NCBI GenBank assembly: GCA_009702925.1
Contig: WLHC01000003.1
Coordinates: 1-64,000 of the forward strand
Origin: Actinomycetota bacterium
GTDB taxonomy: Bacteria; Actinomycetota; Actinomycetes; Nanopelagicales; Nanopelagicaceae
Reading direction: 5' to 3'
Length of the DNA: 64,000 bases
Part shown: piece after piece, positions 42,571 to 53,445 of the stretch
Layout of the letters: each line of letters opens with the position of its first letter
Position numbering within the stretch: position 1 is the stretch's first letter
The notes under the pieces: generated by a model
Database searches by the model: none
Told to the model about the DNA's origin: nothing
The model's input: only the letters and a program-made list of their open reading frames with translations
Made by a program: the position numbers and the translations under genes

Positions 42571-42646
42571 AGACACTTGCACTTAAAACCAAGGATTTTT
42601 AAGGATCTCCATTTATTCTAGAGACCTTCCCTGCGAAAGGTTTTTA

Positions 42647-43846
42647 GTGAAAAAGTTAAAGGCGATTTCACTCGCTGTAATCTTGGGACTGTCTATTTCT
42701 TCAGTTCCAGCTCTCGCGGCCCCAAAACCAACTCTGGCTGAAATTGAAGCTGCAAAAAAAATAGAAGCAGAAAAAAAGAAGGCCTCTGATGCTCAGGCTA
42801 AAAAACTTGCAGAAGCAAATCAAAACCTCCGCACACTTACCGCAAAAGCAAATGCAGCTGCTGCTCTCTATCGCAGGGCCCAAGAAGAGTTAGCAGTTGC
42901 AACCACAATGGCAAATGCAGCGGCAAAGCATGCAGCCGAAACAGCAGCATCTGTTGTGGATGCTCATAAAACTATTGGACGATTAGCCGCCAATGCCTAC
43001 ATTCTTGGTGGAAATATGAGTGATATTGCACCGCTTCTAAGCTCTAATGGTCCGCAAGAGTTGATAGATCAAATTTCAACTCTTGGAACCTTAGGTGCCC
43101 AAAACTCAGTTGCACTCGAAAGATTTAAGATTGCAGAGGCTGCTGCGATTAAAGCCAAAAAAGCTGCAGATGATGCAAAGGCAGCACAAGTTGTCGCTAC
43201 CGCAAAAGTTGCAGCTGCCAAGCAGGTTGCAGATGACGCAAAAGAAGAGCAAGCTAAAGAGGTAGCAAAACTACAAAAAATTCAAGACGAACTAATGCGT
43301 CAACTAAATAGTGCTCGAAAAGTTAGAACAACATTAGAACAACAAAGACAGTTAGCTTTACTTGAAGAAAGCCAAGCAAATACTGCTGCTCAAACAGGTG
43401 GCCAACGAAGTGTTTGGAGCGACTTAGGTTTTAAGGGCCGTGCAACAAGTAGAACAACACAGGCACAAAGAGATAAGGCAGTTGCATTTGCTAAGTCACA
43501 AGTCCTTGCCCGAAAACCATATGTCTGGGGAAGTGAAGGACCTAGTACCTTTGATTGTTCGGGACTTGTTTATGCAGCATATAGATCGGCAGGACTTGGT
43601 TGGCCAAACTGGGATCGCTTAAACTCTGCCCTTTATTCAACTTATACGATGCACGTTTCCCTCAAAGAATTAGTACCAGGTGATCTTTTGTTCTATTCAT
43701 ATAAGGGTTCGGTCTCCACTATCCACCACATAGCAATTTATGCGGGTGATGGCATGATTTGGGAGGCAAATTCTAAAGATCGCGGTTTGCTCTACTCCAA
43801 TATGTACAGCATTAAGGGTCTAATGCCATTTGGAGGGCGAGTCTAA
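42647..43846 (+). CDS. Secreted NlpC/P60 peptidoglycan endopeptidase with N-terminal coiled coil (RipA-like)
   Basis: Signal peptide; Ala/Lys-rich coiled coil; FDCSGLVYAAY, HHIAIYAGDG catalytic motifs; GTG start. Confidence 0.9.
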   Translation: MKKLKAISLAVILGLSISSVPALAAPKPTLAEIEAAKKIEAEKKKASDAQAKKLAEANQNLRTLTAKANAAAALYRRAQEELAVATTMANAAAKHAAETAASVVDAHKTIGRLAANAYILGGNMSDIAPLLSSNGPQELIDQISTLGTLGAQNSVALERFKIAEAAAIKAKKAADDAKAAQVVATAKVAAAKQVADDAKEEQAKEVAKLQKIQDELMRQLNSARKVRTTLEQQRQLALLEESQANTAAQTGGQRSVWSDLGFKGRATSRTTQAQRDKAVAFAKSQVLARKPYVWGSEGPSTFDCSGLVYAAYRSAGLGWPNWDRLNSALYSTYTMHVSLKELVPGDLLFYSYKGSVSTIHHIAIYAGDGMIWEANSKDRGLLYSNMYSIKGLMPFGGRV

Positions 43847-43866
43847 GGCACCACTATTGTTAGGTC

Positions 43867-44829
43867 ATGACAATGAATGTTCCTGCAGTACGTAATGCAG
43901 TACGGACATGGCTAGAAAAATTTGAGGCCGGCGATAAAGTTTTAGTTGCAGTTTCGGGGGGCGCTGATTCACTTGCTCTTGCGCATGCACTTTCGGTGGA
44001 AGCCAAACCGTTAGCAATTAATGTTGTCGGAGTTACAGTTGATCATCAACTCCAAAAAGAATCTGCCACACAAGCACAAAAAACTATGAACCAACTAGCT
44101 GAAATGGATTTGAAGTGCGTTGTAAAAAAAGTTGAAGTAGATATCCAAAATGGATTAGAGGCATCTGCTCGCACTGCGCGATACAAAGCCCTAAATGAAA
44201 TTGCAAGCAGTGAAAATGCTGTAGCTATTTTTCTTGGGCACACGCAAGATGATCAAGCTGAAACTGTTTTATTGGGGCTTGCTCGAGGATCTGGTACTCG
44301 TTCACTTTCAGGAATGGCAGCTCATTCAGGAATTTTTATTCGCCCACTTCTAGAACTTACTCGCGAAACAACTGAAAGTTATTGCAAAGAATCAGATTTA
44401 TCTTTTTGGAAAGACCCACATAATCAAGACCCGCAATTTGCCCGAGTTAGAGTTCGCACGCAAGCTATTCCAGTTTTAGAAAAAACTATCGGTCCTGGAA
44501 TCTCCGAAGCCCTTGCTCGCAGTTCTCATTTGCTTCGTGACGATGCAGACGCACTAGATCACTGGGCAGAGCGCGAGGCAATGAAACTAGATTTGGCAGA
44601 TTTGGAGTGCGCCCACTTAGAGGCTTTACCAAAGGCGATTCGAACCAGAGTTCTACGGATCGCAATCTATGCCCAAGGAGCGCCCTCAGGTTCAGTTACC
44701 GCAGAGCATGTGAGCGTGGTTGAGGCGTTAATTTCGGCCTGGAACGGCCAAGGAGCCTCAAATCTTCCTGGCGGTGTGAAGGTTGAGAGAATATCGGGCA
44801 GACTTTCGCTCTCAACGCAGCGACCATAG
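43867..44829 (+). CDS. tilS: tRNA(Ile)-lysidine synthetase
   Basis: VSGGADSLALAHAL PP-loop; GHTQDDQAETVLLGLARGSG. Confidence 0.94.
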   Translation: MTMNVPAVRNAVRTWLEKFEAGDKVLVAVSGGADSLALAHALSVEAKPLAINVVGVTVDHQLQKESATQAQKTMNQLAEMDLKCVVKKVEVDIQNGLEASARTARYKALNEIASSENAVAIFLGHTQDDQAETVLLGLARGSGTRSLSGMAAHSGIFIRPLLELTRETTESYCKESDLSFWKDPHNQDPQFARVRVRTQAIPVLEKTIGPGISEALARSSHLLRDDADALDHWAEREAMKLDLADLECAHLEALPKAIRTRVLRIAIYAQGAPSGSVTAEHVSVVEALISAWNGQGASNLPGGVKVERISGRLSLSTQRP

Positions 44830-44837
44830 GGAGAACC

Positions 44838-45389
44838 GTGGATTTAGAAGCAGTTAAAGGCGATATCGAACGCGTAATCGTTACAGAAGAACAGTTGCAA
44901 ACTCGAATTAAAGAGCTCGCAGTTCAAGTTGGTAAAGATTACGAAGGTAAAGACCTTTTGCTCGTTGGTGTTTTAAAAGGTGCCGTTATGGCAGTGGCAG
45001 ATTTTTCGCGTGCATTGCAACGTCACGTTGATATGGATTGGATGGCTGTTTCATCTTATGGATCGGGCACAAAATCAAGTGGAGTAGTTCGAATACTGAA
45101 AGATTTAGATCGCGACATCACAGGTCGTAATGTTTTGATTATTGAAGACATTGTTGATTCAGGTTTAACGCTTTCTTGGCTCAAAGCAAATCTTGAATCG
45201 AGAGGAGTTGGATCGGTAGAGATTCTTTCAATCCTGCGCAAACCAGAAGCAGCAAAAATCGAAGTCGATGTTAAGTATGTTGGCTTTGATATTCCAAAAG
45301 ATTTCGTAATTGGTTACGGCCTTGATTTTGATGAAAAGTATCGCAACCTTCCCTTTATCGGTGTGCTTGCCAAGCACATGTACGAGTAA
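44838..45389 (+). CDS. hpt: Hypoxanthine phosphoribosyltransferase
   Basis: VLKGAVMAVADFSRAL, IIEDIVDSGLTL PRPP motif. Confidence 0.94.
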   Translation: MDLEAVKGDIERVIVTEEQLQTRIKELAVQVGKDYEGKDLLLVGVLKGAVMAVADFSRALQRHVDMDWMAVSSYGSGTKSSGVVRILKDLDRDITGRNVLIIEDIVDSGLTLSWLKANLESRGVGSVEILSILRKPEAAKIEVDVKYVGFDIPKDFVIGYGLDFDEKYRNLPFIGVLAKHMYE

Positions 45390-45414
45390 TTTGTAGAAAC
45401 GAGAATAAGAACCC

Positions 45415-47490
45415 ATGTCACAAGTTCAAAAGCCAAAGAAGCAGATCAAAAAGAGTTTCACCAGTAAGCAATCGGAAAAAACTTCTGCAAAGAAACCAAG
45501 CAAGAAGCCAACGACTCGCACTGGGAAAATCTTCCGCGGTCCACTATTTTGGATAATTATTGCAATTTTTGCAGTGACAGCATTGGGTCAGATTTCATCT
45601 GCGGGAAACAAGTACACACAAATTGAAACATCGCAAGCAATCGATGCGATCTCAAAAACACAAGTTCTTTCGGCAGAAATAGTTGATAGGCAACAAAAGA
45701 TCCGTTTGATTTTGACACCAGGAAATAGAATTAATGGCTCTGAAAAAGTTGAAGCATTTTATGTAGCTCGCCAAGAGCCAACAATTATTGATGCATTAAC
45801 TGGAAATCCACCTCCCAAAGGTTGGAACGTTAAAGTTCCTTCGCAATCCATATTTGTTTCTTTCCTGTTCTCAGTTCTACCATTTTTACTCATTGGATTC
45901 TTATTCTTCTGGATGATGAGCCAGGCCCAAGGTGGAAATAAAGTTTTCCAATTTGGAAAATCAAGGGCAAAACTTCAAAGCAATGATGTTCCAAAAACAA
46001 CATTTAAAGATGTAGCAGGTGCAGACGAAGCACTGGCAGAGTTAGATGAGATTAAGGATTTTCTGGCAAAGCCAGAGAAGTACGCACCTTTGGGCGCAAA
46101 GATCCCTAAAGGTGTTTTACTTTTTGGCCCACCAGGAACTGGTAAGACTTTATTAGCTCGCGCTGTTGCCGGTGAGGCAGGCGTACCTTTCTATTCAATA
46201 TCTGGTTCAGATTTTGTAGAGATGTTTGTAGGCGTTGGAGCAGCGCGAGTTCGCGACCTCTTTAATCAGGCAAAAGAGAATGCACCTGCAATTGTCTTCA
46301 TCGATGAAATTGATGCAGTTGGACGCCAGCGCGGCGCGGGTATGGGTGGCGGTCACGACGAACGTGAACAGACTCTTAACCAGTTACTTGTAGAGATGGA
46401 TGGATTCGAAGAGAACTCAAAAGTTATTTTGATCGCTGCAACAAATCGTCCCGATGTTTTAGATCCAGCGCTACTTCGACCAGGTCGTTTTGATCGTCAA
46501 ATTGCAGTAGATCGTCCAGATCTAAAGGGACGCGAAGCAATTTTGCAGATTCATTCAAAAGGTAAACCGATTAATTCATCAGTGAAATTAGTTGACTATG
46601 CACGCCGAACACCTGGTTTTACCGGCGCTGATCTTGCAAGTGTTATCAATGAAGCAGCACTTTTATCTGCGCGTGAAAACAAAGCAGATATCGGCAATTT
46701 AGAACTTGATGAAGCCATTGATCGAGTGATGGCCGGACCTCAAAGAAAATCTCGTTTAATGAGTGATGAAGAACGCCGAGTTACTGCCTATCACGAAGCA
46801 GGTCACGCACTTGTTGCTCATGCTTTGCCACATACCGATCCTGTTCATAAGGTAACAATCATGCCTCGTGGACGTGCACTGGGTTACACGATGGTGCTAC
46901 CGGATGAAGATAAATACTCAACAACGCGAAATCAGCTATTGGATCAATTGGCTTACTCACTTGGAGGTCGCGCTGCTGAAGAGTTAATTTTCCATGATCC
47001 ATCAACAGGTGCATCAAATGATATTGAAAAAGCGACTTCGCTTGCACGAGCAATGGTTACACAATATGGAATGACTTCTGCAATTGGAGCAATCAAATTA
47101 GGTGGCGGAAATAGTGAACCATTTATGGGACGCGACTACGGCCACCAACGTGATTACAGTGAAAACATTGCAGGAATTGTCGATCGTGAAATTCGAACTT
47201 TGATTGAAAATGCACATCAAGAGGCATTTGATATTTTGGTTGCTAATCGTAAAATCTTGGATGAAATGGTTATTGAACTGCTCGAAAAGGAAACCCTAAA
47301 CAAAGATGAGATTGCAGTTATTTTCAAGAAAGTTAAGAAAGTAACCGCAAGAGTTGCATGGACTGGTTCTGCTACACGTGTTCCATCCTCTCAACCACCA
47401 GTTGATGTGCCGGAACGAATTGCAGTTGAACCAGTAGAGGAAACTAAAAAGCCAACTAGACGCAAAAAGGCTGTAAGTGACGATAAATAA
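45415..47490 (+). CDS. ftsH: ATP-dependent zinc metalloprotease FtsH
   Basis: [32 protein letters not shown], two TM at N-terminus. Confidence 0.97.
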   Translation: MSQVQKPKKQIKKSFTSKQSEKTSAKKPSKKPTTRTGKIFRGPLFWIIIAIFAVTALGQISSAGNKYTQIETSQAIDAISKTQVLSAEIVDRQQKIRLILTPGNRINGSEKVEAFYVARQEPTIIDALTGNPPPKGWNVKVPSQSIFVSFLFSVLPFLLIGFLFFWMMSQAQGGNKVFQFGKSRAKLQSNDVPKTTFKDVAGADEALAELDEIKDFLAKPEKYAPLGAKIPKGVLLFGPPGTGKTLLARAVAGEAGVPFYSISGSDFVEMFVGVGAARVRDLFNQAKENAPAIVFIDEIDAVGRQRGAGMGGGHDEREQTLNQLLVEMDGFEENSKVILIAATNRPDVLDPALLRPGRFDRQIAVDRPDLKGREAILQIHSKGKPINSSVKLVDYARRTPGFTGADLASVINEAALLSARENKADIGNLELDEAIDRVMAGPQRKSRLMSDEERRVTAYHEAGHALVAHALPHTDPVHKVTIMPRGRALGYTMVLPDEDKYSTTRNQLLDQLAYSLGGRAAEELIFHDPSTGASNDIEKATSLARAMVTQYGMTSAIGAIKLGGGNSEPFMGRDYGHQRDYSENIAGIVDREIRTLIENAHQEAFDILVANRKILDEMVIELLEKETLNKDEIAVIFKKVKKVTARVAWTGSATRVPSSQPPVDVPERIAVEPVEETKKPTRRKKAVSDDK

Positions 47491-48079
47491 ACTCACGGTT
47501 TCTGATGGCCGGGCAAAAGCGCCATACGACAAAGAACGGGCAGAAAAAGCTGTCCGAGAGCTTTTGTTTGCACTTGGTGAAGATCCAGATCGTGAAGGTC
47601 TAAAGGAAACTCCTGCTCGCGTTGCACGAGCCATGTCTGAAAATTTTGAGGGCCTATGGCAATCACCAGAAGATGTTTTGACTACAACTTTTGATATTGG
47701 CCATGAAGAGTTGGTAATTGTTCGAGATATAGAAGTGTTCTCGCACTGCGAACACCACTTAACTCCCTTTCACGGTGTTGCTCATATTGGATATATACCT
47801 CGCGGCAAGATTACTGGTCTTTCAAAGCTAGCCCGCTTAGTCGATGTATACGCAAAGCGTCCTCAAGTTCAAGAACGTTTAACGACACAAATTGCAGATG
47901 CCATGGTTGAAATTTTAAATCCACTGGGAGTAATTGTGATTATTGATTGCGAGCATCTATGTATGTCTATGCGAGGTGTAAAGAAATCACAAGCTCGTAC
48001 AACTACTTCAGCTGTGCGCGGAGCGTTGACTAATGCAGCAACACGTTCAGAAGCAATCGCCTTAATTACTAGAGGCTAG
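47477..48079 (+). CDS. folE: GTP cyclohydrolase I
   Basis: [32 protein letters not shown]. Confidence 0.96.
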   Translation: MTINKLTVSDGRAKAPYDKERAEKAVRELLFALGEDPDREGLKETPARVARAMSENFEGLWQSPEDVLTTTFDIGHEELVIVRDIEVFSHCEHHLTPFHGVAHIGYIPRGKITGLSKLARLVDVYAKRPQVQERLTTQIADAMVEILNPLGVIVIIDCEHLCMSMRGVKKSQARTTTSAVRGALTNAATRSEAIALITRG

Positions 48080-48083
48080 TTTT

Positions 48084-48851
48084 ATGTTGGTAATGGGCAT
48101 TTTAAATGTAACCCCAGATTCTTTTGCTGATGGTGGAAAACATAATGAATTAGATGCTGCGGTTTCACGTGGATTAGAGATGATCTCTGAAGGCGTGGAC
48201 ATTATTGATATCGGTGGGGAATCAACTAGGCCAGGGGCAGAACGAGTTGATGAAGAAGAAGAACTACGACGAACTATTCCTGTAATTGAAAAAATCGCAC
48301 CATACGTTGAAAAAAACGGTGTGAAAATAAGTATCGACACAATGCGGGCCAGCGTGGCAAAAGCTGCAGTAAAAGCTGGAGCAACAATTATAAATGATGT
48401 CAGTGCCGGTCAATCTGATCAGGAGATGCTTTCTACAGCTGCAAAATTAAATGTTCCATACATTGCAATGCACTGGCGTGGATATTCCAAAGACATGAAT
48501 TCAAAAGCCGTATATAGAGATGTTGTCTCAGAAACTATTTCGGAATTAGAAGAGCGAATTCATGCCGCATTGTCACAAGGAGTCAAAAAAGAGAATTTAA
48601 TAATTGATCCTGGTCTGGGTTTTGCCAAGGATTCAGAACACAATTGGGCAATTATTGATGCGATGGATCGTTTTGTGGATTTAGGTTATCCAGTATTAGT
48701 TGGTGGTTCGCGCAAAAGATTCTTAGGTGGTGATTCTCCTGATCAACGGGAAGAGGCGACAATAAATTTGACGAAGAAACTTAAAGACACGGGTATTTGG
48801 GCAGTTAGAGTTCATTCTGTTAAGCCACACAAGGAGGTGATCGGTCAATGA
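48084..48851 (+). CDS. folP: Dihydropteroate synthase
   Basis: MGILNVTPDSFADGG, DIGGESTRPGA, DPGLGFAK. Confidence 0.96.
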   Translation: MLVMGILNVTPDSFADGGKHNELDAAVSRGLEMISEGVDIIDIGGESTRPGAERVDEEEELRRTIPVIEKIAPYVEKNGVKISIDTMRASVAKAAVKAGATIINDVSAGQSDQEMLSTAAKLNVPYIAMHWRGYSKDMNSKAVYRDVVSETISELEERIHAALSQGVKKENLIIDPGLGFAKDSEHNWAIIDAMDRFVDLGYPVLVGGSRKRFLGGDSPDQREEATINLTKKLKDTGIWAVRVHSVKPHKEVIGQ

Positions 48852-49210
48852 GTGATCAAATCATTCTCACAGGCATCCATGGTTTTGGCTATCACGGTTT
48901 GTTTGAGTCTGAAAGATTAAATGGCCAGGATTTTTATGTGGACTTAACTTTGCAAATAGATTTAACATCAGCTGCCCATAGTGATGCAATCAATGACACG
49001 GTTAACTACGCAGAGATAACTGAGTTAACGCATCGTGAAATTACGACTAAACCAGTGAATTTAATTGAAAAATTGGCATACAGAATTGCAGAGAGAATTT
49101 TAGAAATCCATCCAAAAGTAGAGTCAGTAACAGTTACAGTTCACAAACCTCAAGCTCCGGTTGGAATAAAGATTCAAGACATCTCAGTCGTCGTGACAAA
49201 AGCGCGATGA
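48848..49210 (+). CDS. folB: Dihydroneopterin aldolase
   Basis: GIHGFGYHGLFESERLNGQDFYVDL. Confidence 0.94.
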   Translation: MSDQIILTGIHGFGYHGLFESERLNGQDFYVDLTLQIDLTSAAHSDAINDTVNYAEITELTHREITTKPVNLIEKLAYRIAERILEIHPKVESVTVTVHKPQAPVGIKIQDISVVVTKAR

Positions 49211-49656
49211 AGGCGGTTATTTCTTTAGGCGCTAATTTGGGTAATCCAAATGAAAATTTGGATACCGCTTTGGCCTTGTTGCGCGAGGCCACTGATGTAA
49301 AAAAAGTTTCTTCATACATATCTACAAAGCCAATTGGAGGTCCAATTCAACCGGATTATTTAAATGCAGTATGTGTAATCGAGAGCGACCTGCCAGCAAT
49401 GGATTTGCTTTCATTACTACACGGAATAGAAAAAGCCATGGGGCGAGAGCGAATTGAACATTGGGGGCCGCGAACTATCGATTTAGATCTGATCCAATAT
49501 GGAGATCTAATCAGTAAGGCAGATGAATTAGCACTCCCACATCCACGCGCGCATGAGCGTAGATTTGTTTTACAGCCGTGGTTTGAAATAGAGCCTGATG
49601 CAATCTTGTTAACTCACGGAGCAATTAAAGATCTTTTGGAACATCTGCCTGCTTAG
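49207..49656 (+). CDS. folK: HPPK (2-amino-4-hydroxy-6-hydroxymethyldihydropteridine diphosphokinase)
   Basis: SLGANLGNP, GPRTIDLDLIQYGD, LPHPRAHERRFVLQP. Confidence 0.95.
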   Translation: MKAVISLGANLGNPNENLDTALALLREATDVKKVSSYISTKPIGGPIQPDYLNAVCVIESDLPAMDLLSLLHGIEKAMGRERIEHWGPRTIDLDLIQYGDLISKADELALPHPRAHERRFVLQPWFEIEPDAILLTHGAIKDLLEHLPA

Positions 49657-49709
49657 CGCTAAACTTTAACTATCTCGCCCGGTACCTGAAAGGACTGGAG
49701 CCACTTTAA

Positions 49710-50462
49710 ATGAGCGTATTAGTTCCGACAATGGGTGCCTTACATAAAGGTCACCAAGCGTTGATTAAGCGTGCTCGAACAATTGATGATGAAGTTATTG
49801 TGAGTATTTTTGTAAATCCTCTTCAATTTGAAAATAAAGCTGAAATCGAAAAGTATCCACGATCTCCAGAGCGCGATATCGAAATTGCAACCATCGCAGG
49901 TGCAACACAAGTTTGGTTTCCTGAATATGAAGAACTTTACCCACAGGGATTTCAAACCCTTGATTCTGGTCCATTGGGCACAATTTTCGAAGGTGCATCA
50001 AGGCCAGGACATTTCGACGGTGTTGTCACGGTTGTGAATCGTCTATTTGCAATTACTAAACCAAGCCATGCAGTTTTTGGAGAAAAAGACTTTCAGCAGC
50101 TATCAATCATTAAAGCAATGAAAAGCAAAGTTGAAATCATTAGCGTGCCAACAATTCGTGAATTTGATGGACTTGCAATGTCCTCCCGAAATGTGCGCCT
50201 GAGTGCAGAGGGTCGAAATAGTGCACTAGTAGTTAATCGAGCGCTTTCTGCAGCTAGATTAGCTCCAACGGTTGAGATAGCAATTGAAATTTTGAATTCA
50301 ACAATCTCAACAGAATCTGGATTTAAAAAAGATTATGCAACTGTAATTGACGAAGATAATTTTTCGTTAGCAACAGATTCAACTAAATCAAAAAGAGTGA
50401 TTATTGCTGGGTGGGTTGAAGGTGTCCGATTAATTGACAATATGCCGATGGTAGGGAGATAA
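49710..50462 (+). CDS. panC: Pantoate--beta-alanine ligase (short N-terminus)
   Basis: VLVPTMGALHKGHQAL, GEKDFQQL, MSSRNVRLS. Confidence 0.93.
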   Translation: MSVLVPTMGALHKGHQALIKRARTIDDEVIVSIFVNPLQFENKAEIEKYPRSPERDIEIATIAGATQVWFPEYEELYPQGFQTLDSGPLGTIFEGASRPGHFDGVVTVVNRLFAITKPSHAVFGEKDFQQLSIIKAMKSKVEIISVPTIREFDGLAMSSRNVRLSAEGRNSALVVNRALSAARLAPTVEIAIEILNSTISTESGFKKDYATVIDEDNFSLATDSTKSKRVIIAGWVEGVRLIDNMPMVGR

Positions 50463-50464
50463 CG

Positions 50465-51229
50465 ATGCTGTTGACTGTGGATGTAGGTAATACAAATACT
50501 GTTCTTGGTGTTTTTGACGACAAAGTATTAATTCGCTCATGGCGAGTAAAAACTGATCCTCGCAGCACAGCAGATGAACTTTGGCTTCAGTTTCGCGCCC
50601 TTGTTGAGGATTACAATTTAACTGGCCTATCAATCTGCTCTACAGTTCCGGCGACCTTACGTGAGCTGCGAACCATGATTGCCGACTACTTTGTAGGAAT
50701 CCCTGTAACTATTGTGGAACCTGGAACAAAAACTGGTGTCCCACTTCTAGTTGATAATCCCAAGGAGATTGGTGCCGATCGAATTGTAAATACTTTAGCT
50801 GCTCATACTATTTTTGGCGGGCCAGCAATTGTTGTCGATTTTGGTACCTCAACAAATCTAGATGTAGTTTCACCAAAAGGTGAGTTTCTAGGTGGCGCTT
50901 TAGCACCGGGTATTGAGATCTCTGTCGATGCACTCGCAGCTCGCGCTGCACAACTTCGAAAAATTGAACTCATAAAACCAAAAAATGTAATCGGAAAAAA
51001 TACTGTTGAAGCACTACAGTCCGGGACAATTTTTGGATTTGCTGGCCAAGTTGATGGATTGGTAGATCGAATCACCGCAGAACTTGCTGATTCGTATTCA
51101 AAAAAGCCAATAGTTATTGCCACAGGTGGGCTCGCACCCTTGATTGTGGGCGTTTCAGAAACAATTGAGCATTACGAGCCCGACTTAACGTTAATTGGAC
51201 TTCGTCTAATTCATGAGCGAAATGCTTGA
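50465..51229 (+). CDS. coaX: Type III pantothenate kinase
   Basis: LLTVDVGNTNTVLGVFD, DFGTSTNLD, GGALAPGIEIS. Confidence 0.95.
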   Translation: MLLTVDVGNTNTVLGVFDDKVLIRSWRVKTDPRSTADELWLQFRALVEDYNLTGLSICSTVPATLRELRTMIADYFVGIPVTIVEPGTKTGVPLLVDNPKEIGADRIVNTLAAHTIFGGPAIVVDFGTSTNLDVVSPKGEFLGGALAPGIEISVDALAARAAQLRKIELIKPKNVIGKNTVEALQSGTIFGFAGQVDGLVDRITAELADSYSKKPIVIATGGLAPLIVGVSETIEHYEPDLTLIGLRLIHERNA

Positions 51230-51249
51230 GTAGGTAGACTTACCAACCT

Positions 51250-52776
51250 ATGAACACTGACAACTCAACTGGTTCTGCTTCAAACTCTGGCGCTGAAGAG
51301 GATTTACCTGAGCAGCTTCGAATTCGCAGAGAAAAGCGTGCTGCCCTAATTGCCCGGGATATTGAGCCATATCCAGTTTCGGTACCTCGCACAAAATCTC
51401 TCCTAGAGATACGTGAAAAATATGTTGGTCTTGAGATCGATGTTGCAACGGGGGACATCGAATCTTTAACGGGAAGAATTATCTTTAAACGTGATACAGG
51501 GAAACTGTGTTTTGCAACTTTACGTGAAGGCGATGGAACTGAACTTCAGGCGATGTTGTCGCTAGATAAAGTTGGCCAAGATGCACTTGAATCTTGGAAG
51601 TCAGATATTGACTTGGGTGACATTGTTTCAATAACAGGTGAAATTATTACTTCAAAACGTGGCGAACTTTCTGTACTGGCTAACTCTTGGACATTGGCAT
51701 CAAAGTCACTTCGGCCTTTGCCAAATGATCACAAGCCGATGTCTGAAGAGACCCGCGTTCGTATGCGTTATGTTGATTTAATCGTTCGACCAGAGGCTCG
51801 AAGTAATGCACGACTACGCCCGATGGTCATGAAGTCTTTGCGTAATACTTTTGAAAAAGAAAAATTTGTAGAAGTGGAAACTCCCATGCTTCAGGTCATG
51901 CATGGCGGAGCTGCTGCGCGTCCATTTAAGTCTCACTCAAATGCTTACGATATGGATCTCTACCTTCGGATAGCACCAGAGCTTTTTCTTAAGCGCTGTG
52001 TTGTTGGTGGAATTGAACGAGTATTTGAAATCAACCGTAACTTTCGCAACGAGGGAGCAGATTCTTCTCACTCACCTGAGTTTGCGATGATCGAAAGCTA
52101 CATGGCTTACGGAGACTGGCTCTCAATCGCTGATTTAACACGTGACCTTGTTCAAAATGCAGCGATGGCAATTGCAGGTTCACATGTTGTGACCCACCAC
52201 GATGGACGCCAAGCAAATTTAGGTGGCCAGTGGAAACAGATTTCACTATACGAAGCCATTTCACAGGGAGTTGGCCAAACGGTTACAGCCTTAACTTCAA
52301 TAGCAGAGCTCAAGAAAATCGCTGAAAAACTTGGCATGAAAGTTGATCCAAAGTGGATTACAGGAAAATTAGCCGAAGAGATATTTGAACATGTTGCTAA
52401 AGATCAACTAATTGAACCTACCTTTGTTATGGGTTTTCCTGTTGATACATCACCTCTAGTTCGAGCGCATCGCGATATTCCAGGAGTTGCTGAAAAATGG
52501 GATTTATATGTCGACGGTTTTGAATTAGCAACTGGCTACTCCGAATTAATTGATCCAGTGATTCAACGTGATCGACTAGTTGAGCAAGCAACACTTGGTT
52601 CAAAAGGTGATCTAGAAGCAATGCAAGTAGACGAAGATTTCTTGCGTGCAATGGAGTTTGCAATGCCACCAACAGGTGGAATGGGTATGGGGGTTGATCG
52701 ATTATTAATGGCACTTACCGGGCTAGGAATTCGCGAAACAATCTTGTTCCCACTTGTAAAGCCGGAGATGGATTAA
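51250..52776 (+). CDS. lysS: Lysyl-tRNA synthetase, class II
   Basis: FEINRNFRNEGADSSHSPEFAMIE, GMGMGVDRLLMALTG. Confidence 0.96.
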   Translation: MNTDNSTGSASNSGAEEDLPEQLRIRREKRAALIARDIEPYPVSVPRTKSLLEIREKYVGLEIDVATGDIESLTGRIIFKRDTGKLCFATLREGDGTELQAMLSLDKVGQDALESWKSDIDLGDIVSITGEIITSKRGELSVLANSWTLASKSLRPLPNDHKPMSEETRVRMRYVDLIVRPEARSNARLRPMVMKSLRNTFEKEKFVEVETPMLQVMHGGAAARPFKSHSNAYDMDLYLRIAPELFLKRCVVGGIERVFEINRNFRNEGADSSHSPEFAMIESYMAYGDWLSIADLTRDLVQNAAMAIAGSHVVTHHDGRQANLGGQWKQISLYEAISQGVGQTVTALTSIAELKKIAEKLGMKVDPKWITGKLAEEIFEHVAKDQLIEPTFVMGFPVDTSPLVRAHRDIPGVAEKWDLYVDGFELATGYSELIDPVIQRDRLVEQATLGSKGDLEAMQVDEDFLRAMEFAMPPTGGMGMGVDRLLMALTGLGIRETILFPLVKPEMD

Positions 52777-52779
52777 ATT

Positions 52780-53271
52780 ATGCAGATCCGCCCAGCACAT
52801 ACCAGTGACATCAAAGGAATTCGGCAGCTCATTGATTCTTATTCACCACAAGGCCGTTTGCTCACAAAAGAAACCGTTACTCTTTATGAGAGTGTTCAAG
52901 AGTTCACAGTAGCAATTGAAGGTAATGATGTTGTTGGTTGCGGTGCACTTCATGTGCTGTGGGAAGATTTGGCCGAAGTTCGCACAGTTGCAGTCAATGA
53001 AAAACTTCGTGGTCAAGGTGTCGGACATCAAATCTTAGAATCCATAATTTCAAGAGCTAAAGAGATCGGAATCAAGCGTCTTTTTTGTTTGACTTTTGAA
53101 ACTGAGTTTTTTGGTCGTCACGGATTTCAAGTAATTGAAGGAACTCCGGTTGCACCTGAAATCTATGCCGAACTTTTGCGTTCCTATGATGCAGGTGTTG
53201 CAGAGTTTTTAGATCTTGAAGCGGTGAAACCAAATACCCTGGGAAATACCCGAATGCTGAAAGAGCTGTAA
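52780..53271 (+). CDS. GNAT-family amino-acid N-acetyltransferase (ArgA-like)
   Basis: VAVNEKLRGQGVGHQILE acetyl-CoA motif; TFETEFFGRHGFQVIEG. Confidence 0.88.
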   Translation: MQIRPAHTSDIKGIRQLIDSYSPQGRLLTKETVTLYESVQEFTVAIEGNDVVGCGALHVLWEDLAEVRTVAVNEKLRGQGVGHQILESIISRAKEIGIKRLFCLTFETEFFGRHGFQVIEGTPVAPEIYAELLRSYDAGVAEFLDLEAVKPNTLGNTRMLKEL

Positions 53272-53445
53272 GCGAACTCAGCCGAAGACCTCTACTAATT
53301 CGGAAAAATCGACCCTAGATTTAGCCCTATTTCGGGCATAACCCCGCCACATTTGGGGTTGTAAAGGTCGTAAGCAATCCACCTCGCGGGCCAATGGCTG
53401 CAGGTATTAGGCTTAATGACAGATCGATACAAAGGAGCACCGCCC

